Shown piece after piece: positions 20,895 through 33,069 of a stretch of DNA of 64,000 bases. How positions within the stretch are numbered: the first letter of the stretch is position 1; each line of letters opens with the position of its first letter. A model generated the notes under the pieces. The model did no database searches and was not told the origin of the DNA. It worked only from the letters and a program-made list of their open reading frames with translations. Origin of the DNA: Tatumella sp. JGM118. GTDB lineage: Bacteria > Pseudomonadota > Gammaproteobacteria > Enterobacterales > Enterobacteriaceae. The stretch covers positions 124,001-188,000 of the forward strand of contig NZ_JAERJR010000001.1 in NCBI RefSeq assembly GCF_018257515.1, given 5' to 3'. A program made the position numbers and the translations under genes.

Positions 20895-22002
20895 AGGGCA
20901 ATACAACCTCCCAGTGATCGACCCAGCTCACGGTCACTTTCTGATTAAGCAGATAATCGAAGTCAGGGTCATCTTCGTTAAAGAATTCACTCACGGTAAT
21001 GTTCTGGCCATTATCCAGTTCCACCACCGACTCAAGGGTGCTGCCTTTATAATTCCGTTCACGGATATATCCGGTCAGCCCCTGAGCACTGCCGGCATTA
21101 CGCACTTCATCGATGCGCAAATCTTCCGGACGTAGCAGCACATTGACGCGATCTCCGGCGCTGACCGGGAACGGACACTGTACCTGATATTCGTAACCAC
21201 TGATCTCAACCTGAGTCGCGCCGTCCGGCCCGGTGCGGATCACCCGGCCATCAAACAGGTTAATTTCCCCGATAAAGCGGGCGACAAACAGATTGGCCGG
21301 CTCCTCGTAGATAGCCCGCGGTGAGCCATCCTGCTCAATATTACCGTCCCTGAGGACCACTATCCGGTCCGACATGGTCAGGGCTTCTTCCTGATCATGG
21401 GTCACGAAAATAAAGGTAATCCCCAGTTTACGCTGTAATGCTTTCAGCTCGTTCTGCATCTGCTTACGTAACTTGTAATCGAGCGCCGACAGGGATTCAT
21501 CCAGTAACAGGACTTTGGGGCGGTTAACCACGGCACGGGCGATCGCTACACGTTGCTGCTGGCCACCGGAGAGCTGCGACGGTTTACGGTCAGCAAACTC
21601 CTGCAAGCGCACCATCGCCAGGGCTTCGTTAACCCGCGGGGTAATTTCGGCGGCAGGGGTTTTCTGCATCCGTAAACCAAACGCCACGTTATCAAACACG
21701 TTCATATGCGGGAACAGGGCATAGCTCTGAAATACGGTATTGATATGGCGCTTTTCGGCCGGCAGATGAGTAATATCCTGGCCATCCAGAGTGACCTGCC
21801 CCTGATCTGCGTTTTCCAGTCCGGCAATCAGCCGCAGGATGGTCGTTTTACCGCAGCCGGAAGGCCCCAGCAGGGTCACAAACTCGCCATGTCCGATGGT
21901 GAGGTCGAAGTCAGAAATCACTGACTTTCCGTCAAATGCTTTACTGATGCCAGAAAGCGTAACCAGCGCCTGTTGCGCGCATGTTTGCGTCATTTTAGTC
22001 AC
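20878..22002 (-). CDS. potA: Spermidine/putrescine import ATPase PotA
   Basis: ATPase of the polyamine importer, 374 residues. Walker [11 protein letters not shown]-loop [13 protein letters not shown] signature LSGGQQQR, Walker [12 protein letters not shown] (as in E. coli, S in place of P) and H-loop VTHDQEEA are present, then the C-terminal TOBE regulatory domain with [10 protein letters not shown]. First gene of the potAB unit; its promoter lies in the 280-base gap shared with the divergent pepT. Confidence 0.96.
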   Translation of the reverse strand: MTKMTQTCAQQALVTLSGISKAFDGKSVISDFDLTIGHGEFVTLLGPSGCGKTTILRLIAGLENADQGQVTLDGQDITHLPAEKRHINTVFQSYALFPHMNVFDNVAFGLRMQKTPAAEITPRVNEALAMVRLQEFADRKPSQLSGGQQQRVAIARAVVNRPKVLLLDESLSALDYKLRKQMQNELKALQRKLGITFIFVTHDQEEALTMSDRIVVLRDGNIEQDGSPRAIYEEPANLFVARFIGEINLFDGRVIRTGPDGATQVEISGYEYQVQCPFPVSAGDRVNVLLRPEDLRIDEVRNAGSAQGLTGYIRERNYKGSTLESVVELDNGQNITVSEFFNEDDPDFDYLLNQKVTVSWVDHWEVVLPYEADA

Positions 22003-22282
22003 TCAGTTGAAATGAGAGCAGATAAGCGAAACCAGCCCGGCTGGCTTGCCACAATTAAGCGCGGGATGATACCTGAATTATCCCCGATTGCCAGTGAAAC
22101 AGGCCGTCGCCAGCGCATCTGCCCGTCAGGGGCGCAGCGGAAACCCCGGGTCCGGCGGCAGTCTGCTAACAATGACCGGAAAGAACTAATTAAAAATAAT
22201 AACCGAACGCTTTATGACCCTGGACAAAATAAAACCCTGTCGCGGGGGCAATAATACCTTTCGGGTTTAAGAGGAGGGTACT

Positions 22283-23509
22283 ATGGACCAATTACTGGAG
22301 AGATTTTTACAATATGTTCAGATAGATACACAATCGAAAATACAATGCCGTGCCGTGCAGGTCCCCAGCAGTGAAGGGCAGTGGCTGCTGGCCTCGGTAC
22401 TCAAAGCACAGCTTGAGTCGCTGGGGTGTGTCGATATCAGCTTAAGTGACCATTGCTGCCTGATGGCAACGCTGCCGGCCAATACCACGGCGAAAGCCCC
22501 GGTGATCGGGTTTATCGCGCACCTGGATACCGCACCGGATTTTACCGGCAAGCATGTCCATCCCCAGCTGGTGGAAAATTATCGCGGCGGTGATATTGCG
22601 TTGGGGATCGGCGATGAGGTGTTGTCGCCGGTAGCGATGCCGGTATTACATGAACTGCATGGTCATACACTGATCACGACCGACGGAAAAACCCTGCTGG
22701 GTGCCGACGATAAAGCCGGGATTGCGGCTATTATGACGGCACTGGCCAGGCTGAAAACACGGCCTCACGGGAAAATCCGGGTGGCATTCACCCCTGACGA
22801 AGAAACCGGGGCGGGGGCACCGTTATTTGATATCCAGGCATTCGGTGCCGACTGGGCCTATACCGTCGATGGCGGCGGTTCGGGTGAATTTGAATACGAA
22901 AACTTTAACGCCGGGGATGCCGTTATCCGGATCTGCGGACAGAGTGCACACACCGGGTATGCTAAAGATAAACTTATCAATGCGCTGGAGCTGGCCTGGG
23001 CGTTCCATGGTCAGTTACCGGAAAATGAGAAGCCGGAAGCAACAGAAGGGCATCAGGGCTTCTGGCATCTGAACTCTGTGAAAGGGAATGCGTTAAAAGC
23101 CGAAATGCATTATCTGATCCGCGATTTTGACGGGAAGGCCTTCGCGGGACGCCGTCAGACACTGGAAACGATCGCCGGAGAGATGAATCAGGCCTTCGGT
23201 GGAAAAGCGACCGTGTCGGTCACCTTTCATGAGAGCTACCGCAATATGCGCAGCCAGATTGAGGCCCATCCGCAGGTCATCGAGCTGGTGCTGCGTGCGA
23301 TGGAAAAAAATGGGATCCGCCCGAAAATCAGACCCATCCGTGGCGGAACAGACGGTGCATTCCTTAGCTGGCGGGGATTACCGTGCCCGAATCTGTTTAC
23401 CGGGGGATTTAACTTTCACAGTAAATATGAGTTTGCATCGCTGGATATGATGGAACAGAGCGTGGAGTTAATTGCCGGTATCGCGGAGCTGGCCTGCGAA
23501 GGCCACTGA
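22283..23509 (+). CDS. pepT: Peptidase T (aminotripeptidase)
   Basis: Cytoplasmic M20B metallopeptidase that cleaves the N-terminal residue from tripeptides. 408 residues, the E. coli length. Metal ligands and catalytic residues are visible in AHLDTAPD, GADDKAG, TPDEETGAG and C-terminal FNFHSKYEF; the dimerisation insert lies between. ATG preceded by GAGGAGGG. It is divergent from potA, as in E. coli and Salmonella, where the gene is anaerobically induced; I did not find a clear FNR box here. Confidence 0.96.
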   Translation: MDQLLERFLQYVQIDTQSKIQCRAVQVPSSEGQWLLASVLKAQLESLGCVDISLSDHCCLMATLPANTTAKAPVIGFIAHLDTAPDFTGKHVHPQLVENYRGGDIALGIGDEVLSPVAMPVLHELHGHTLITTDGKTLLGADDKAGIAAIMTALARLKTRPHGKIRVAFTPDEETGAGAPLFDIQAFGADWAYTVDGGGSGEFEYENFNAGDAVIRICGQSAHTGYAKDKLINALELAWAFHGQLPENEKPEATEGHQGFWHLNSVKGNALKAEMHYLIRDFDGKAFAGRRQTLETIAGEMNQAFGGKATVSVTFHESYRNMRSQIEAHPQVIELVLRAMEKNGIRPKIRPIRGGTDGAFLSWRGLPCPNLFTGGFNFHSKYEFASLDMMEQSVELIAGIAELACEGH

Positions 23510-23512
23510 TCG

Positions 23513-23542
23513 CCGCAACAGCCGGTAAAGTGGCCGTTGCGG
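23513..23542. terminator. Terminator between pepT and roxA
   Basis: CCGCAACAGCC pairs with GGCCGTTGCGG around an eight-base loop between the two convergent stop codons. Confidence 0.7.
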
Positions 23543-23555
23543 CTTGCGGGCGGGA

Positions 23556-24686
23556 TTATTCTTCCCCGTCACCAAAATACCAGTAGCCGCAATTGATCAG
23601 GCCGGCCAGCTGGCTCAGGAACGCGGGGTCATCCAGGGCATCCGCAAAGTCAGCCGCTTCCAGCGAGGGCTTATTGGCCAGTGCATGCAGGGCATCAGGC
23701 CAGGCACTGGTCAGGCTCTCACCATTAATAAAGACGGTATCATTGCACTGTAATACCCGTAATCCACCCAGACGGGTGAGCGGTTCCCCCTGCTGAAGGG
23801 CCTCCAGCACTTCGTCCGGCTGATAGGGGGGTTCCGGCGGGGCCACATCCAGTTCATGACGTGACTGGGAAATAAACTCACCGAACCACTGACTGAACGT
23901 CGCCGGTTCATTAATCAGGTCCGTCATCATCTGACGAATGCGATCGGTTTCACCGCTCAGGATCTGCGAAGGGTGCTCGCGCAGTGGCAGGTCCGGATCA
24001 CTGTACCGGTGTGTGCCCAGTTCATTCGCCAGCATATAGTCGGCAAAGCTGCTCAGCAGTTCTTTACCGGAGGGCGCGCGGAATCCGACGGAGTAGTTCA
24101 GTGAATTCTCCAGTGAATAGCCGTCATGCGGAAATCCTGGCGGGATATAAACGATATCACCGGGCTCCAGCACTTCATCGATAATGGCATCGAAGGGTTT
24201 CACCTGTAATAAATCAGGGTGAGGGCAATGCTGCTCCATCCGGACATTATTCCCGACCCGCCAGCGACGCCGGCCGCTACCCTGAATGATAAACACATCA
24301 TACTGGTCCAGGTGCGGGCCTACGCCGCCCCCGGGCACAGAAAAAGAGACCATCAGGTCATCCATCCGCCAGTCAGATAAGGCACGGAAAGGGGCCATCA
24401 GCGCGGCAGACGGCGCATGCCAGTGGTCGACCGCCTGAACCAGTAACGACCAGTGAGTTTCTCCCAGATGATCAAAACTTTCAAACGGGCCGTGGCTGAC
24501 CTGCCATTTGTCGCCTTGCTGACTGACCAGCCGGCTGTCGGTTTCGTTTTCCATCGCCAGACCGGCCAGTTCGTCGGGGGTGATCGGGTCGGTAAACCCG
24601 GCGAAGCCCTGGCGGATAACGACCGGTTTTTTCTGCCAGTAGGTCGCCAGAAATTCCGGCCAGTTAATTGAAAGTGGGTAGTCCAT
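23556..24686 (-). CDS. roxA: Ribosomal protein L16 arginine 3-hydroxylase RoxA (YcfD)
   Basis: JmjC-type Fe(II)/2-oxoglutarate oxygenase that hydroxylates an arginine of ribosomal protein L16. 376 residues (E. coli 373). The iron facial triad is visible as H-x-D in HLDQYDVF and the later histidine in GFPHDGYSLENSLNYSVGF; GDIVYIPPGFPHD is the conserved strand before it. The C-terminal winged-helix domain closes with the acidic GDGEE tail. It lies downstream of phoPQ in the same direction as in E. coli. Confidence 0.93.
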   Translation of the reverse strand: MDYPLSINWPEFLATYWQKKPVVIRQGFAGFTDPITPDELAGLAMENETDSRLVSQQGDKWQVSHGPFESFDHLGETHWSLLVQAVDHWHAPSAALMAPFRALSDWRMDDLMVSFSVPGGGVGPHLDQYDVFIIQGSGRRRWRVGNNVRMEQHCPHPDLLQVKPFDAIIDEVLEPGDIVYIPPGFPHDGYSLENSLNYSVGFRAPSGKELLSSFADYMLANELGTHRYSDPDLPLREHPSQILSGETDRIRQMMTDLINEPATFSQWFGEFISQSRHELDVAPPEPPYQPDEVLEALQQGEPLTRLGGLRVLQCNDTVFINGESLTSAWPDALHALANKPSLEAADFADALDDPAFLSQLAGLINCGYWYFGDGEE

Positions 24687-24755
24687 AGACGCCTTCTGTT
24701 GTTCTGAAGTAATCGCGCCAGTATATCAGCCCGCAGCCGGTTGCGTCCGGCCAAT

Positions 24756-26216
24756 TTACATCTGCTGGAGCCGGAAAATCACTTCCATCCGTGTACCGCC
24801 GAGCGGGCTGCTATGGGCAATAATATCGCCCTGATAGCGTTCGACGATCTCCCTGGCAACCGCCAGACCGATCCCCTGACCCGGCCGCAGTGTATCCGCC
24901 CGCTGACCGCGCTGGAAAATCAGGTAACGTTTACTGTCCGGGATACCGGGGCCATCATCATCGATAAACAGATGCAGTGCGGTATCGGTCTGCCGGGCCG
25001 TGATCTCGATAAACTCCAGGCAATACTTACAGGCGTTATCCAGCAGATTCCCCATGACCTCCATAAAGTCATTCTGGTCACCGCAGAAAGTGATCTCCGG
25101 GGAGATATCCAGCGTCAGGTCGACCCCTTTACGTTTATAGACCTTATTTAAGGCAGAACAGAGACTGTCCGAGAGCGCCGGTACCGAGTGCAGGTCGCGC
25201 TGTAGCGGATTATGGTCTGCCTGCAGGCTGGCGCGGTGCAGATAATAACCGATTTGCTGTGAGATACGGCTGATTTGCTCCAGCATCACCGGTTCGGCTT
25301 CCTCAACACTGATAGCCGCGCCGCCGCGCAAAGAACGCAGCGTACTCTGCAGGACAGCCAGCGGTGTTTTCAGGCTGTGGGTCAGGTCCGATAACGTATT
25401 GTGGTAGCGCATTCCCTGCTGACGTTCATTATTCAGCAGCAGATTAAGGTTACGAACCAGACTGCGCAGTTCCTGTGGCGTCGTCGGGTCGAGGCTTTCC
25501 CGCTGACTGGTTTCCAGTTCATGGATCTGGGCGGCCAGATGACCGATAGGCCGCAGGCTCCAGCGTGCCGCCAGCCACAGTAAGGGGATCACTAACAGTA
25601 AATTGGCCGCCAGCACATAACTGAACCACATCCACACCACATTGGAATGCTGCAGTTCCTGGGGGATAGAGTCTACCACTACGATAGTCAGGGCCGGCAA
25701 ACTGGGTGTGGCATCGTACCGGCTGACCGCCACGGAGTGGGTAAAGGTATCGTCGCTGTCGAGCTGGCTCATTTTCTGTCTGGCTTCGCGGTTATCCCCG
25801 ATGGCTTCCAGACTGGTGCGGTTATTGGTATCTATTTCGTAGAAATCACTCTTCATCAGCCAGCCGGGACGGATCTCAGAACGGATTTCCGGCACATCGC
25901 GAAGCTGCCATAACAGACGCCCGTGCTCATCATAGATAAACACCAGCGTCGGAAAATTCAGTTTGATACGCTCGGGTTTGGCGATGGTCAGCTTATTATC
26001 CTGCCACTGTGCCAGTGTGAAAAACAGGTTACTTTCACCACGCATCACACGGTAGGTATTGTTATCAAAACCGATGGCATAACCGAACACCGCCACCACA
26101 CCGTAAGACAGAGAGAGGAACAGCACGAGGACAGACGCCGCCAGCAAAAAACGGACCCGCAGTGAAAGCGGCCCCCGACGCGACGGCCACGGCAGCCAGT
26201 GTTTACCGGCACTCAA
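24756..26216 (-). CDS. phoQ: Sensor histidine kinase PhoQ
   Basis: Membrane sensor of low Mg2+, acidic pH and cationic peptides; phosphorylates PhoP. 486 residues as in E. coli. Order: N-terminal helix, periplasmic PDC sensor, second helix, HAMP, H-box [14 protein letters not shown]-box [11 protein letters not shown]1 DDGPGI and G2 [11 protein letters not shown]. The periplasmic acidic patch preceding THSVAV reads LDSDDT, with fewer acidic residues than the EDDDDAE of E. coli. It overlaps phoP by 14 bases, so translation is coupled. Confidence 0.96.
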   Translation of the reverse strand: MSAGKHWLPWPSRRGPLSLRVRFLLAASVLVLFLSLSYGVVAVFGYAIGFDNNTYRVMRGESNLFFTLAQWQDNKLTIAKPERIKLNFPTLVFIYDEHGRLLWQLRDVPEIRSEIRPGWLMKSDFYEIDTNNRTSLEAIGDNREARQKMSQLDSDDTFTHSVAVSRYDATPSLPALTIVVVDSIPQELQHSNVVWMWFSYVLAANLLLVIPLLWLAARWSLRPIGHLAAQIHELETSQRESLDPTTPQELRSLVRNLNLLLNNERQQGMRYHNTLSDLTHSLKTPLAVLQSTLRSLRGGAAISVEEAEPVMLEQISRISQQIGYYLHRASLQADHNPLQRDLHSVPALSDSLCSALNKVYKRKGVDLTLDISPEITFCGDQNDFMEVMGNLLDNACKYCLEFIEITARQTDTALHLFIDDDGPGIPDSKRYLIFQRGQRADTLRPGQGIGLAVAREIVERYQGDIIAHSSPLGGTRMEVIFRLQQM

Positions 26217-26874
26217 AGCGGTAGCCCTGACTGCGGACGGTGGTGATCACTTCTCCTGCGTGAAGCTGCTGGATTTTCTTACGCAGGCGGCCCATCAGCA
26301 CATCGATGGTATGGCTTTCCCGCAGCTCGGCATCCGGATAGAGTTGCAGCATCAGCGATTCTTTACTGACCACCTTTCCGGCGTTACGGATAAGCGTTTC
26401 GACGATGGTATATTCGAACACCGTCAGCCGTACGGCCTGACCGGCGATGGTGAGTTCCTTGCGGGATAAATCGACCTGAAACGGGCCGTATTCTATCAGT
26501 TGTGAAGCATGACCACTGTTACGACGCATCAGTGCCTGCAGGCGGGCAGCGACTTCCTCAATATGAAAGGGTTTGGTGACGTAATCATCCGCACCGGCTT
26601 CCAGGGCTTCCACTTTGGCCTGCCAGCCTTCCCGGGCGGTCAGTACCAGGATGGGCTGTTTCACCGCCTGCGTCCGCCAGCGCCGGATAAGGCTCATCCC
26701 GTCTTCACCGGGCAGGCCGAGGTCGATTAATGCCACATCGGGTTCATGTTCTGTCAGAAAATAATCGGCTTCACGGGCATCTTCCGCCACATCCACCTGG
26801 TGGCCCATATCCCGTAGCTGTACAGCCAGGTGATGACGTAGTAACGCATTATCTTCAATAACCAGCACACGCAT
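26203..26874 (-). CDS. phoP: Response regulator PhoP
   Basis: OmpR-family transcription factor activated by PhoQ. 223 residues. Receiver domain with the phosphoacceptor Asp in [13 protein letters not shown] (residue 51), acidic pair in VIEDN and conserved LTAREGW and DDYVTKPF; C-terminal winged helix with [25 protein letters not shown] PhoP-box promoter directly upstream indicates autoregulation. Confidence 0.97.
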   Translation of the reverse strand: MRVLVIEDNALLRHHLAVQLRDMGHQVDVAEDAREADYFLTEHEPDVALIDLGLPGEDGMSLIRRWRTQAVKQPILVLTAREGWQAKVEALEAGADDYVTKPFHIEEVAARLQALMRRNSGHASQLIEYGPFQVDLSRKELTIAGQAVRLTVFEYTIVETLIRNAGKVVSKESLMLQLYPDAELRESHTIDVLMGRLRKKIQQLHAGEVITTVRSQGYRFECR

Positions 26875-26914
26875 AATAACAACCTCAAAGGCAGGCAGTA
26901 AAAACTATGGGGGG

Positions 26915-26949
26915 AGTATACGTGAAATGAAGTAAACAGGGGATTAACG
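26915..26949 (-). promoter_or_regulatory. PhoP-box promoter of phoPQ
   Basis: Minus strand: CGTTAA-TCCCC-TGTTTA, then 12 bases, then the -10 hexamer TATACT (26920-26915). This fits the family rule of two (T/G)GTTTA half-sites five bases apart placed 12 bp upstream of the -10 element. The second half-site is exact, the first matches 4 of 6. Confidence 0.7.
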
Positions 26950-26970
26950 CAGACCGGAAACCCGGTCTGC
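26949..26970 (-). terminator. Hairpin at the end of purB
   Basis: Perfect 9-bp stem GCAGACCGG/CCGGTCTGC just after the purB stop codon. No T-run follows, so termination may be partial; the phoP promoter starts immediately behind it. Confidence 0.6.
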
Positions 26971-26979
26971 GTGGCAGAC

Positions 26980-28395
<1,416 letters not shown>

Positions 28396-29037
28396 TTAAA
28401 CGCCGGGCGACAAACGGGATAAAATTAGTTTTGCTTCGTCCACGATGCGTGACCGGCTGAACATCAGATGCAGTCGTCCGCCACCCACCTGCTGCCAGAG
28501 CACGGCGGCACGGATGCCGGTAAGCAGGGTGGCGCGGATTTTACTCTGCACCAGCGGGTTCTGCAGAATAGCCGACGAACCGGTGACCTGGATCCGCGGT
28601 CCCACAGGGCTTATCACATCCACATAAATCCCGGCGATGGCCGCGGTGATCGTCTCTGAGTCCAGTTCATAAAACTGTAATTGCCGGTCGAGATTGGCGA
28701 TACGTTCGCTCAGCGCTGTCATCGCTTTGCTGTTTTTGTGCAGCTTGCGCTCCAGCATCAGCAGACTGAGGGTATAACGGGTAATTTCGGCGCCAGCGCC
28801 CTGACGGGAGGGATTATGAAGCACGGCGATTAAGGATTCCAGCCCGAAACGCAGGTTAGACTCGTCTTTGCCATACACGGCCAGCGTGTCTGCCGGATTC
28901 AGATCCAGCAGACTGCGGAGGGAAACCTCATAAACATCCTGCGGGCAATGACCCTGATGCGCCAGCTGCTGTGCCAGATGGGCTGCCTGACAAACCCCGG
29001 CCAGAGCCAGGGTAATATCATATATATTTTTCGCCAC
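28396..29037 (-). CDS. hflD: High-frequency lysogenization protein HflD
   Basis: Peripheral membrane protein of 213 residues; in E. coli it binds lambda CII and its loss raises lysogenisation frequency, while its host role is unclear. All-helical, without enzymatic motifs; starts [19 protein letters not shown] as in E. coli. Located between mnmA and purB, 14 bases after mnmA. A lambdoid prophage sits 4 kb away, but the prophage shows no recognisable cII. Confidence 0.93.
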   Translation of the reverse strand: MAKNIYDITLALAGVCQAAHLAQQLAHQGHCPQDVYEVSLRSLLDLNPADTLAVYGKDESNLRFGLESLIAVLHNPSRQGAGAEITRYTLSLLMLERKLHKNSKAMTALSERIANLDRQLQFYELDSETITAAIAGIYVDVISPVGPRIQVTGSSAILQNPLVQSKIRATLLTGIRAAVLWQQVGGGRLHLMFSRSRIVDEAKLILSRLSPGV

Positions 29038-29051
29038 TGCGCCTCCGGAGG

Positions 29052-30167
29052 CTATTGCGCTATCGGTAGCGGCAGGCGTTGTTCGATAACGCCTCCACCC
29101 AGACAGACGTCGCCCAGATAAAAGACTGCGGACTGACCCGGGGTAACCGCGGCAACAGGCGCATCGAAACGCACCTCGATTCTGTCATCGGACAGCGGGG
29201 TGACGGTACAAGGAATATCGGTCTGGCGGTAACGGGTTTTCACGGTGCAACGCAGCGGTTCGGTCACCGGCTGACGGTCTACCCAGTCCAGTTGCTGTGC
29301 AATCAGGCCCACAGACATCAGACGCGGATGTTCAGCGCCCTGGGCAATGATAAGACGGTTACCGGCAACATCTTTATCCACCACATACCACGGATTATCA
29401 TTACTGTCTTTCAGGCCACCGATCCCCAGCCCTTTACGCTGCCCCAGGGTGTGGTACATCAGCCCCTGGTGTTCGCCTAATACCTGTCCGTCGGTGCTCT
29501 CAATCACGCCTGGCTGTGCCGGGAGGTAGCGGGCCAGAAAGTCGCGAAATTTGCGCTCACCGATAAAGCAGATACCGGTGGAATCTTTTTTACGTGCCGT
29601 GATCAGATCCAGTTCCTCCGCAATACGGCGGACTTCCGGTTTTTCCAGTTCGCCGACCGGGAACAGGCTTTGAGCAACCTGCTGGTGGCTTAAGGTATAC
29701 AGGAAATAGCTCTGGTCTTTATTGCTGTCCAGGCCACGCAGTAACTGGCTTTTACCGTCTTTATCCTGACGACGGACATAGTGTCCGGTCGCTATCAGAT
29801 CGGCACCCAGATCTTCGGCGGCAAATTCCAGAAACGCTTTGAATTTGATCTCTTTGTTGCAGAGGATATCGGGGTTCGGAGTCCGGCCGGCCTTATATTC
29901 TTCCAGGAAATGTTCAAACACATTGTCCCAGTATTCAGCGGCAAAATTAATTTTATGCAGCCGGATACCCAGTTTATCGCAAACCGCTTGTGCGTCAGCC
30001 AGATCGTCGGCTGCGGTACAGTACTCTTCTCCGTCATCTTCTTCCCAGTTCTTCATGAACAGGCCTTCAACCTGGTAGCCTTGCTGCAGCAGTAACCAGG
30101 CAGAAACAGAGGAATCAACGCCGCCGGACATCCCGACGATTACTTTTTTTTGACTATTGTCAGACAT
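29052..30167 (-). CDS. mnmA: tRNA 2-thiouridylase MnmA
   Basis: Adds sulfur to wobble uridine 34 of tRNAs for Lys, Glu and Gln, taking it from the TusE relay. 371 residues. ATP PP-loop motif GMSGGVDSS near residue 12, the two catalytic cysteines in [10 protein letters not shown] and [10 protein letters not shown], and the C-terminal beta-barrel are present. It precedes hflD and purB on the same strand. Confidence 0.96.
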   Translation of the reverse strand: MSDNSQKKVIVGMSGGVDSSVSAWLLLQQGYQVEGLFMKNWEEDDGEEYCTAADDLADAQAVCDKLGIRLHKINFAAEYWDNVFEHFLEEYKAGRTPNPDILCNKEIKFKAFLEFAAEDLGADLIATGHYVRRQDKDGKSQLLRGLDSNKDQSYFLYTLSHQQVAQSLFPVGELEKPEVRRIAEELDLITARKKDSTGICFIGERKFRDFLARYLPAQPGVIESTDGQVLGEHQGLMYHTLGQRKGLGIGGLKDSNDNPWYVVDKDVAGNRLIIAQGAEHPRLMSVGLIAQQLDWVDRQPVTEPLRCTVKTRYRQTDIPCTVTPLSDDRIEVRFDAPVAAVTPGQSAVFYLGDVCLGGGVIEQRLPLPIAQ

Positions 30168-30230
30168 GACCTACTCACACAAGACACATTTAAGAAAAAC
30201 TGGCGGCACATTCTACCATGATGCCTGCGG

Positions 30231-30689
30231 TTACGCATCCCCGGCGGACGGCCAATTGAACGCACAGACCAGGCTGAGCGGATAGCGTTCGCCCTGTTGC
30301 CAGAGGCGGACACTCTCTGCGACCAGCACCGAACGCAGGTTCTCTGCCTCCAGGAGGTCCCCGGGCGACAGCCAGTGGCAGCGGGTAATATCGCTGTCCA
30401 GCGGGGTGGTTTCCGCACAAAAGGGCAGGTCGAGGCCAAAAAGGAAGCGGATAAACGGGGTGTTATCCGGCGCAATCCATTGATGAACGCCGAGAAAGTA
30501 TTGCGGTTCCGCCTGCAGACCGGTCTCTTCATACAGTTCCCGGCGGGCTGCCTGGAGCAGAGTTTCATCCGCTTCCAGGTGTCCGGCGGGCTGGTTAAGC
30601 GTTGGCTTGCCGTTAATGTCTTCCTCGACGACCAGCAACCGACCTTCGGCATGGACCAGACAGGCAACGGTGATATGCGGGCTGAACAT
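30231..30689 (-). CDS. nudJ: Nudix phosphatase NudJ
   Basis: Hydrolyses thiamine pyrophosphate precursors and nucleoside triphosphates in vitro. 152 residues. The Nudix box GX5EX7REUXEEXGU is visible as [11 protein letters not shown] followed by [12 protein letters not shown]. Start at ATG 30689 begins with the conserved [20 protein letters not shown]. Lies between rluE and mnmA, as in E. coli. Confidence 0.93.
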   Translation of the reverse strand: MFSPHITVACLVHAEGRLLVVEEDINGKPTLNQPAGHLEADETLLQAARRELYEETGLQAEPQYFLGVHQWIAPDNTPFIRFLFGLDLPFCAETTPLDSDITRCHWLSPGDLLEAENLRSVLVAESVRLWQQGERYPLSLVCAFNWPSAGDA

Positions 30690-30748
30690 AATGACCCCCG
30701 GTGAAAGGTGACGGGCTCCGGCAATCTGTGCCGGACAGAACGGCCAGC

Positions 30749-31363
30749 TTACACCGCAGGGGTCACATCACGCCAGTCACCGTTGCCGAGATTATCGAGG
30801 GTATAACTGCCGATGGCATAGCGGATCAATCGCAAGGTCGGAAAGCCGATAAACGCGGTCATCCTTCGCACCTGCCGGTTACGTCCCTCATGGAGAACAA
30901 TTTTCAGCCATTGGGTCGGGATAGATTTACGTTCACGTATCGGTGGCTGACGGGGCCAGAGCCATTCCGGTTCAGGCACTTTTTCGACCCCGGCCGGTAA
31001 CGTCAGGCCATCTTTTAATACCACACCGTCGCGCAGACGCTGCAGAGCAGCCTCATCAGGTTCACCTTCCACCTGAACGTAGTAAATTTTCGCGGTGCGC
31101 TTACCCGGTTGTGTCATGCGGGCCTGCAGCTTGCCATCGTTGGTCAGCAGTAACAGCCCTTCGCTGTCCCGGTCCAGACGGCCGGCAGCATAAACGCCCG
31201 TGACGGGAATAAAAGCTTTTAATGTCTGGCGGCCACCTTCATCGGTAAATTGCGGCAGGACATCAAAGGGCTTGTTAAACAGTATCACTCTGCGGGGGGC
31301 AGACTCTTTGACCACGGCAGCAGGGCGCCGGGGACGTCGTGCGGGTCGGGATTTATTTTGCAT
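30749..31363 (-). CDS. rluE: 23S rRNA pseudouridine(2457) synthase RluE
   Basis: Isomerises uridine 2457 of 23S rRNA. 204 residues; the RsuA-family catalytic motif [19 protein letters not shown] holds the active Asp, with [11 protein letters not shown] near the C-terminus. There is no N-terminal S4 domain, as in E. coli RluE; instead a basic tail rich in Arg and Pro. Divergent from icd. Confidence 0.94.
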   Translation of the reverse strand: MQNKSRPARRPRRPAAVVKESAPRRVILFNKPFDVLPQFTDEGGRQTLKAFIPVTGVYAAGRLDRDSEGLLLLTNDGKLQARMTQPGKRTAKIYYVQVEGEPDEAALQRLRDGVVLKDGLTLPAGVEKVPEPEWLWPRQPPIRERKSIPTQWLKIVLHEGRNRQVRRMTAFIGFPTLRLIRYAIGSYTLDNLGNGDWRDVTPAV

Positions 31364-31709
31364 AATTTTACTTCTTAAGGATCATCGCGCCAGTATACCC
31401 TGAACTGCAGGGGCAGACAGCAACAGAAAGCCGCAGAGACAGGGAAACAGACAATAACTGCCGGTTTTTCGGGCAGTTACCCTGAGCCGGATTTCCGCGG
31501 CAGACATCACAAATTGAAAAGGTTAATCCGGAGCGCAGTGAATAAAAGACTTATCAGCGGCCACTTTTTGGGGTAATACTCTTAGTATGCGTGACACAGG
31601 AAAGCGTCCGACAGGTTCGGTTTTTTTGCATGCTATTGCCGGAAAATTGCAGTACCATGGCCCGGCATATTACAAATCATTAACATAAAATCGCTCGAAG
31701 GAGAGGTTG
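31364..31709. promoter_or_regulatory. rluE-icd divergent regulatory region
   Basis: About 345 bases without a gene. The icd ribosome site AAGGAGAGG lies just upstream of ATG 31710. The icd promoter must lie here; in E. coli it is repressed by ArcA, but I cannot assign a box by eye. Confidence 0.5.
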
Positions 31710-32960
31710 ATGGAAAGCAAAGTTGTTATTCCGGCGGAAGGCCAGAAAATCACCCTGGATCAGGGTAAACTGGTTGTTCCTGAAAACCCGGTGATCCCTT
31801 ATATCGAAGGGGACGGAATTGGTGTTGATGTTTCTCCGGTAATGTTAAAAGTCGTTGATGCCGCGGTAGAGAAAGCCTACCAGGGCAAACGTAAGATCTC
31901 CTGGCTTGAAATCTACACCGGTGAAAAATCCGTTGAGCTGTATGGTCCGGATGTCTGGTTACCGCAGGAAACCCTGGATCTGATCAAAGAATACCGCGTT
32001 GCGATTAAAGGTCCATTAACCACTCCTGTGGGTGGCGGTATCCGCTCCCTGAACGTGGCACTGCGTCAGCAACTCGATTTGTACATCTGTCTGCGTCCGG
32101 TCCGCTACTACCGCGGGACCCCAAGCCCGGTAAAACGCCCTGAAGATACCGATATGGTGATCTTCCGTGAAAACTCTGAAGACATCTATGCCGGTATCGA
32201 ATGGAAAGCCGGCAGTGCAGAAGCGAATAAAGTGATCAACTTCCTGCGTGAAGAAATGGGAGTGAAAAAGATCCGTTTCCCTGAACAGTGTGGTATCGGG
32301 GTCAAACCGTGTTCTGAAGAAGGCACCAAACGACTGGTGCGCGCGGCGGTGGAATACACCATTGCGAATAACCGCGATTCACTGACGCTGGTTCACAAAG
32401 GCAACATCATGAAATTCACCGAAGGTGCTTTCAAAGACTGGGGTTACCAGTTAGTGAAAGAAGAATTCGGTGGCGAACTGCTGGATGGCGGCCCGTGGAT
32501 GACCTTTAAGAACCCAAATACCGGCAAAGACATTATTGTCAAAGACGTTATCGCCGATGCCTTCCTGCAACAGATCCTGCTGCGTCCGGCAGAATATGAT
32601 GTGATTGCCTGTATGAACCTGAACGGCGACTACATTTCAGATGCGCTGGCAGCACAGGTGGGCGGGATTGGTATTGCTCCGGGAGCGAACATCGGTGACG
32701 AATGTGCACTGTTTGAAGCCACCCACGGAACCGCACCAAAATATGCCGGTCAGGATAAAGTGAACCCTGGCTCAGTGATCCTTTCCGCGGAGATGATGCT
32801 GCGTCACATGGGCTGGACCGAAGCGGCTGATTTAATCATTAAAGGTATGGAAGGAGCCATCGCGGCCAAAACCGTTACCTACGATTTCGAACGTCTGATG
32901 GACGGCGCTAAGCTGCTGAAATCCTCAGAGTTTGGTGATGCGATCATCAGCCATATGTAA
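31710..32960 (+). CDS. icd: Isocitrate dehydrogenase (NADP+)
   Basis: TCA-cycle enzyme converting isocitrate to 2-oxoglutarate. 416 residues, the E. coli length, so the reading frame is intact despite the prophage next to it. Substrate and regulatory-phosphorylation segment [14 protein letters not shown], Mg-binding [10 protein letters not shown] and nucleotide-binding [12 protein letters not shown] are seen. ATG 31710 is preferred to an in-frame TTG one codon earlier because of GGAGAGG spacing. Downstream lies a terminator, then putative integrase arm sites and int: icd is the classic attachment gene of phage 21 and e14. Confidence 0.97.
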   Translation: MESKVVIPAEGQKITLDQGKLVVPENPVIPYIEGDGIGVDVSPVMLKVVDAAVEKAYQGKRKISWLEIYTGEKSVELYGPDVWLPQETLDLIKEYRVAIKGPLTTPVGGGIRSLNVALRQQLDLYICLRPVRYYRGTPSPVKRPEDTDMVIFRENSEDIYAGIEWKAGSAEANKVINFLREEMGVKKIRFPEQCGIGVKPCSEEGTKRLVRAAVEYTIANNRDSLTLVHKGNIMKFTEGAFKDWGYQLVKEEFGGELLDGGPWMTFKNPNTGKDIIVKDVIADAFLQQILLRPAEYDVIACMNLNGDYISDALAAQVGGIGIAPGANIGDECALFEATHGTAPKYAGQDKVNPGSVILSAEMMLRHMGWTEAADLIIKGMEGAIAAKTVTYDFERLMDGAKLLKSSEFGDAIISHM

Positions 32961-32986
32961 TCCGGCCGCACCGCCGATACATAAGC

Positions 32987-33013
32987 ACGGGTTCTGAAAA
33001 GAGCCCGTTTTTT
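32987..33013 (+). terminator. Terminator of icd
   Basis: ACGGGTTC pairs with GAGCCCGT (one G-U) around TGAAAA, followed by TTTTT. Confidence 0.8.
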
Positions 33014-33029
33014 ATTAGCGTGCTAAGGG

Positions 33030-33062
33030 TTATCAAAATATTATCAAAATGAGTTATCAAAA
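33030..33062. promoter_or_regulatory. Putative integrase arm-type sites of attL
   Basis: Three exact copies of TTATCAAAA start at 33030, 33041 and 33054, between the icd terminator and the int stop codon. Phage lambda attL carries three consecutive P' arm-type sites in the same place relative to int, so these are the likely Int arm sites of the phage. The crossover core should lie to their left, in or just behind the icd 3' end. Confidence 0.65.
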
Positions 33063-33069
33063 CCCGGTC

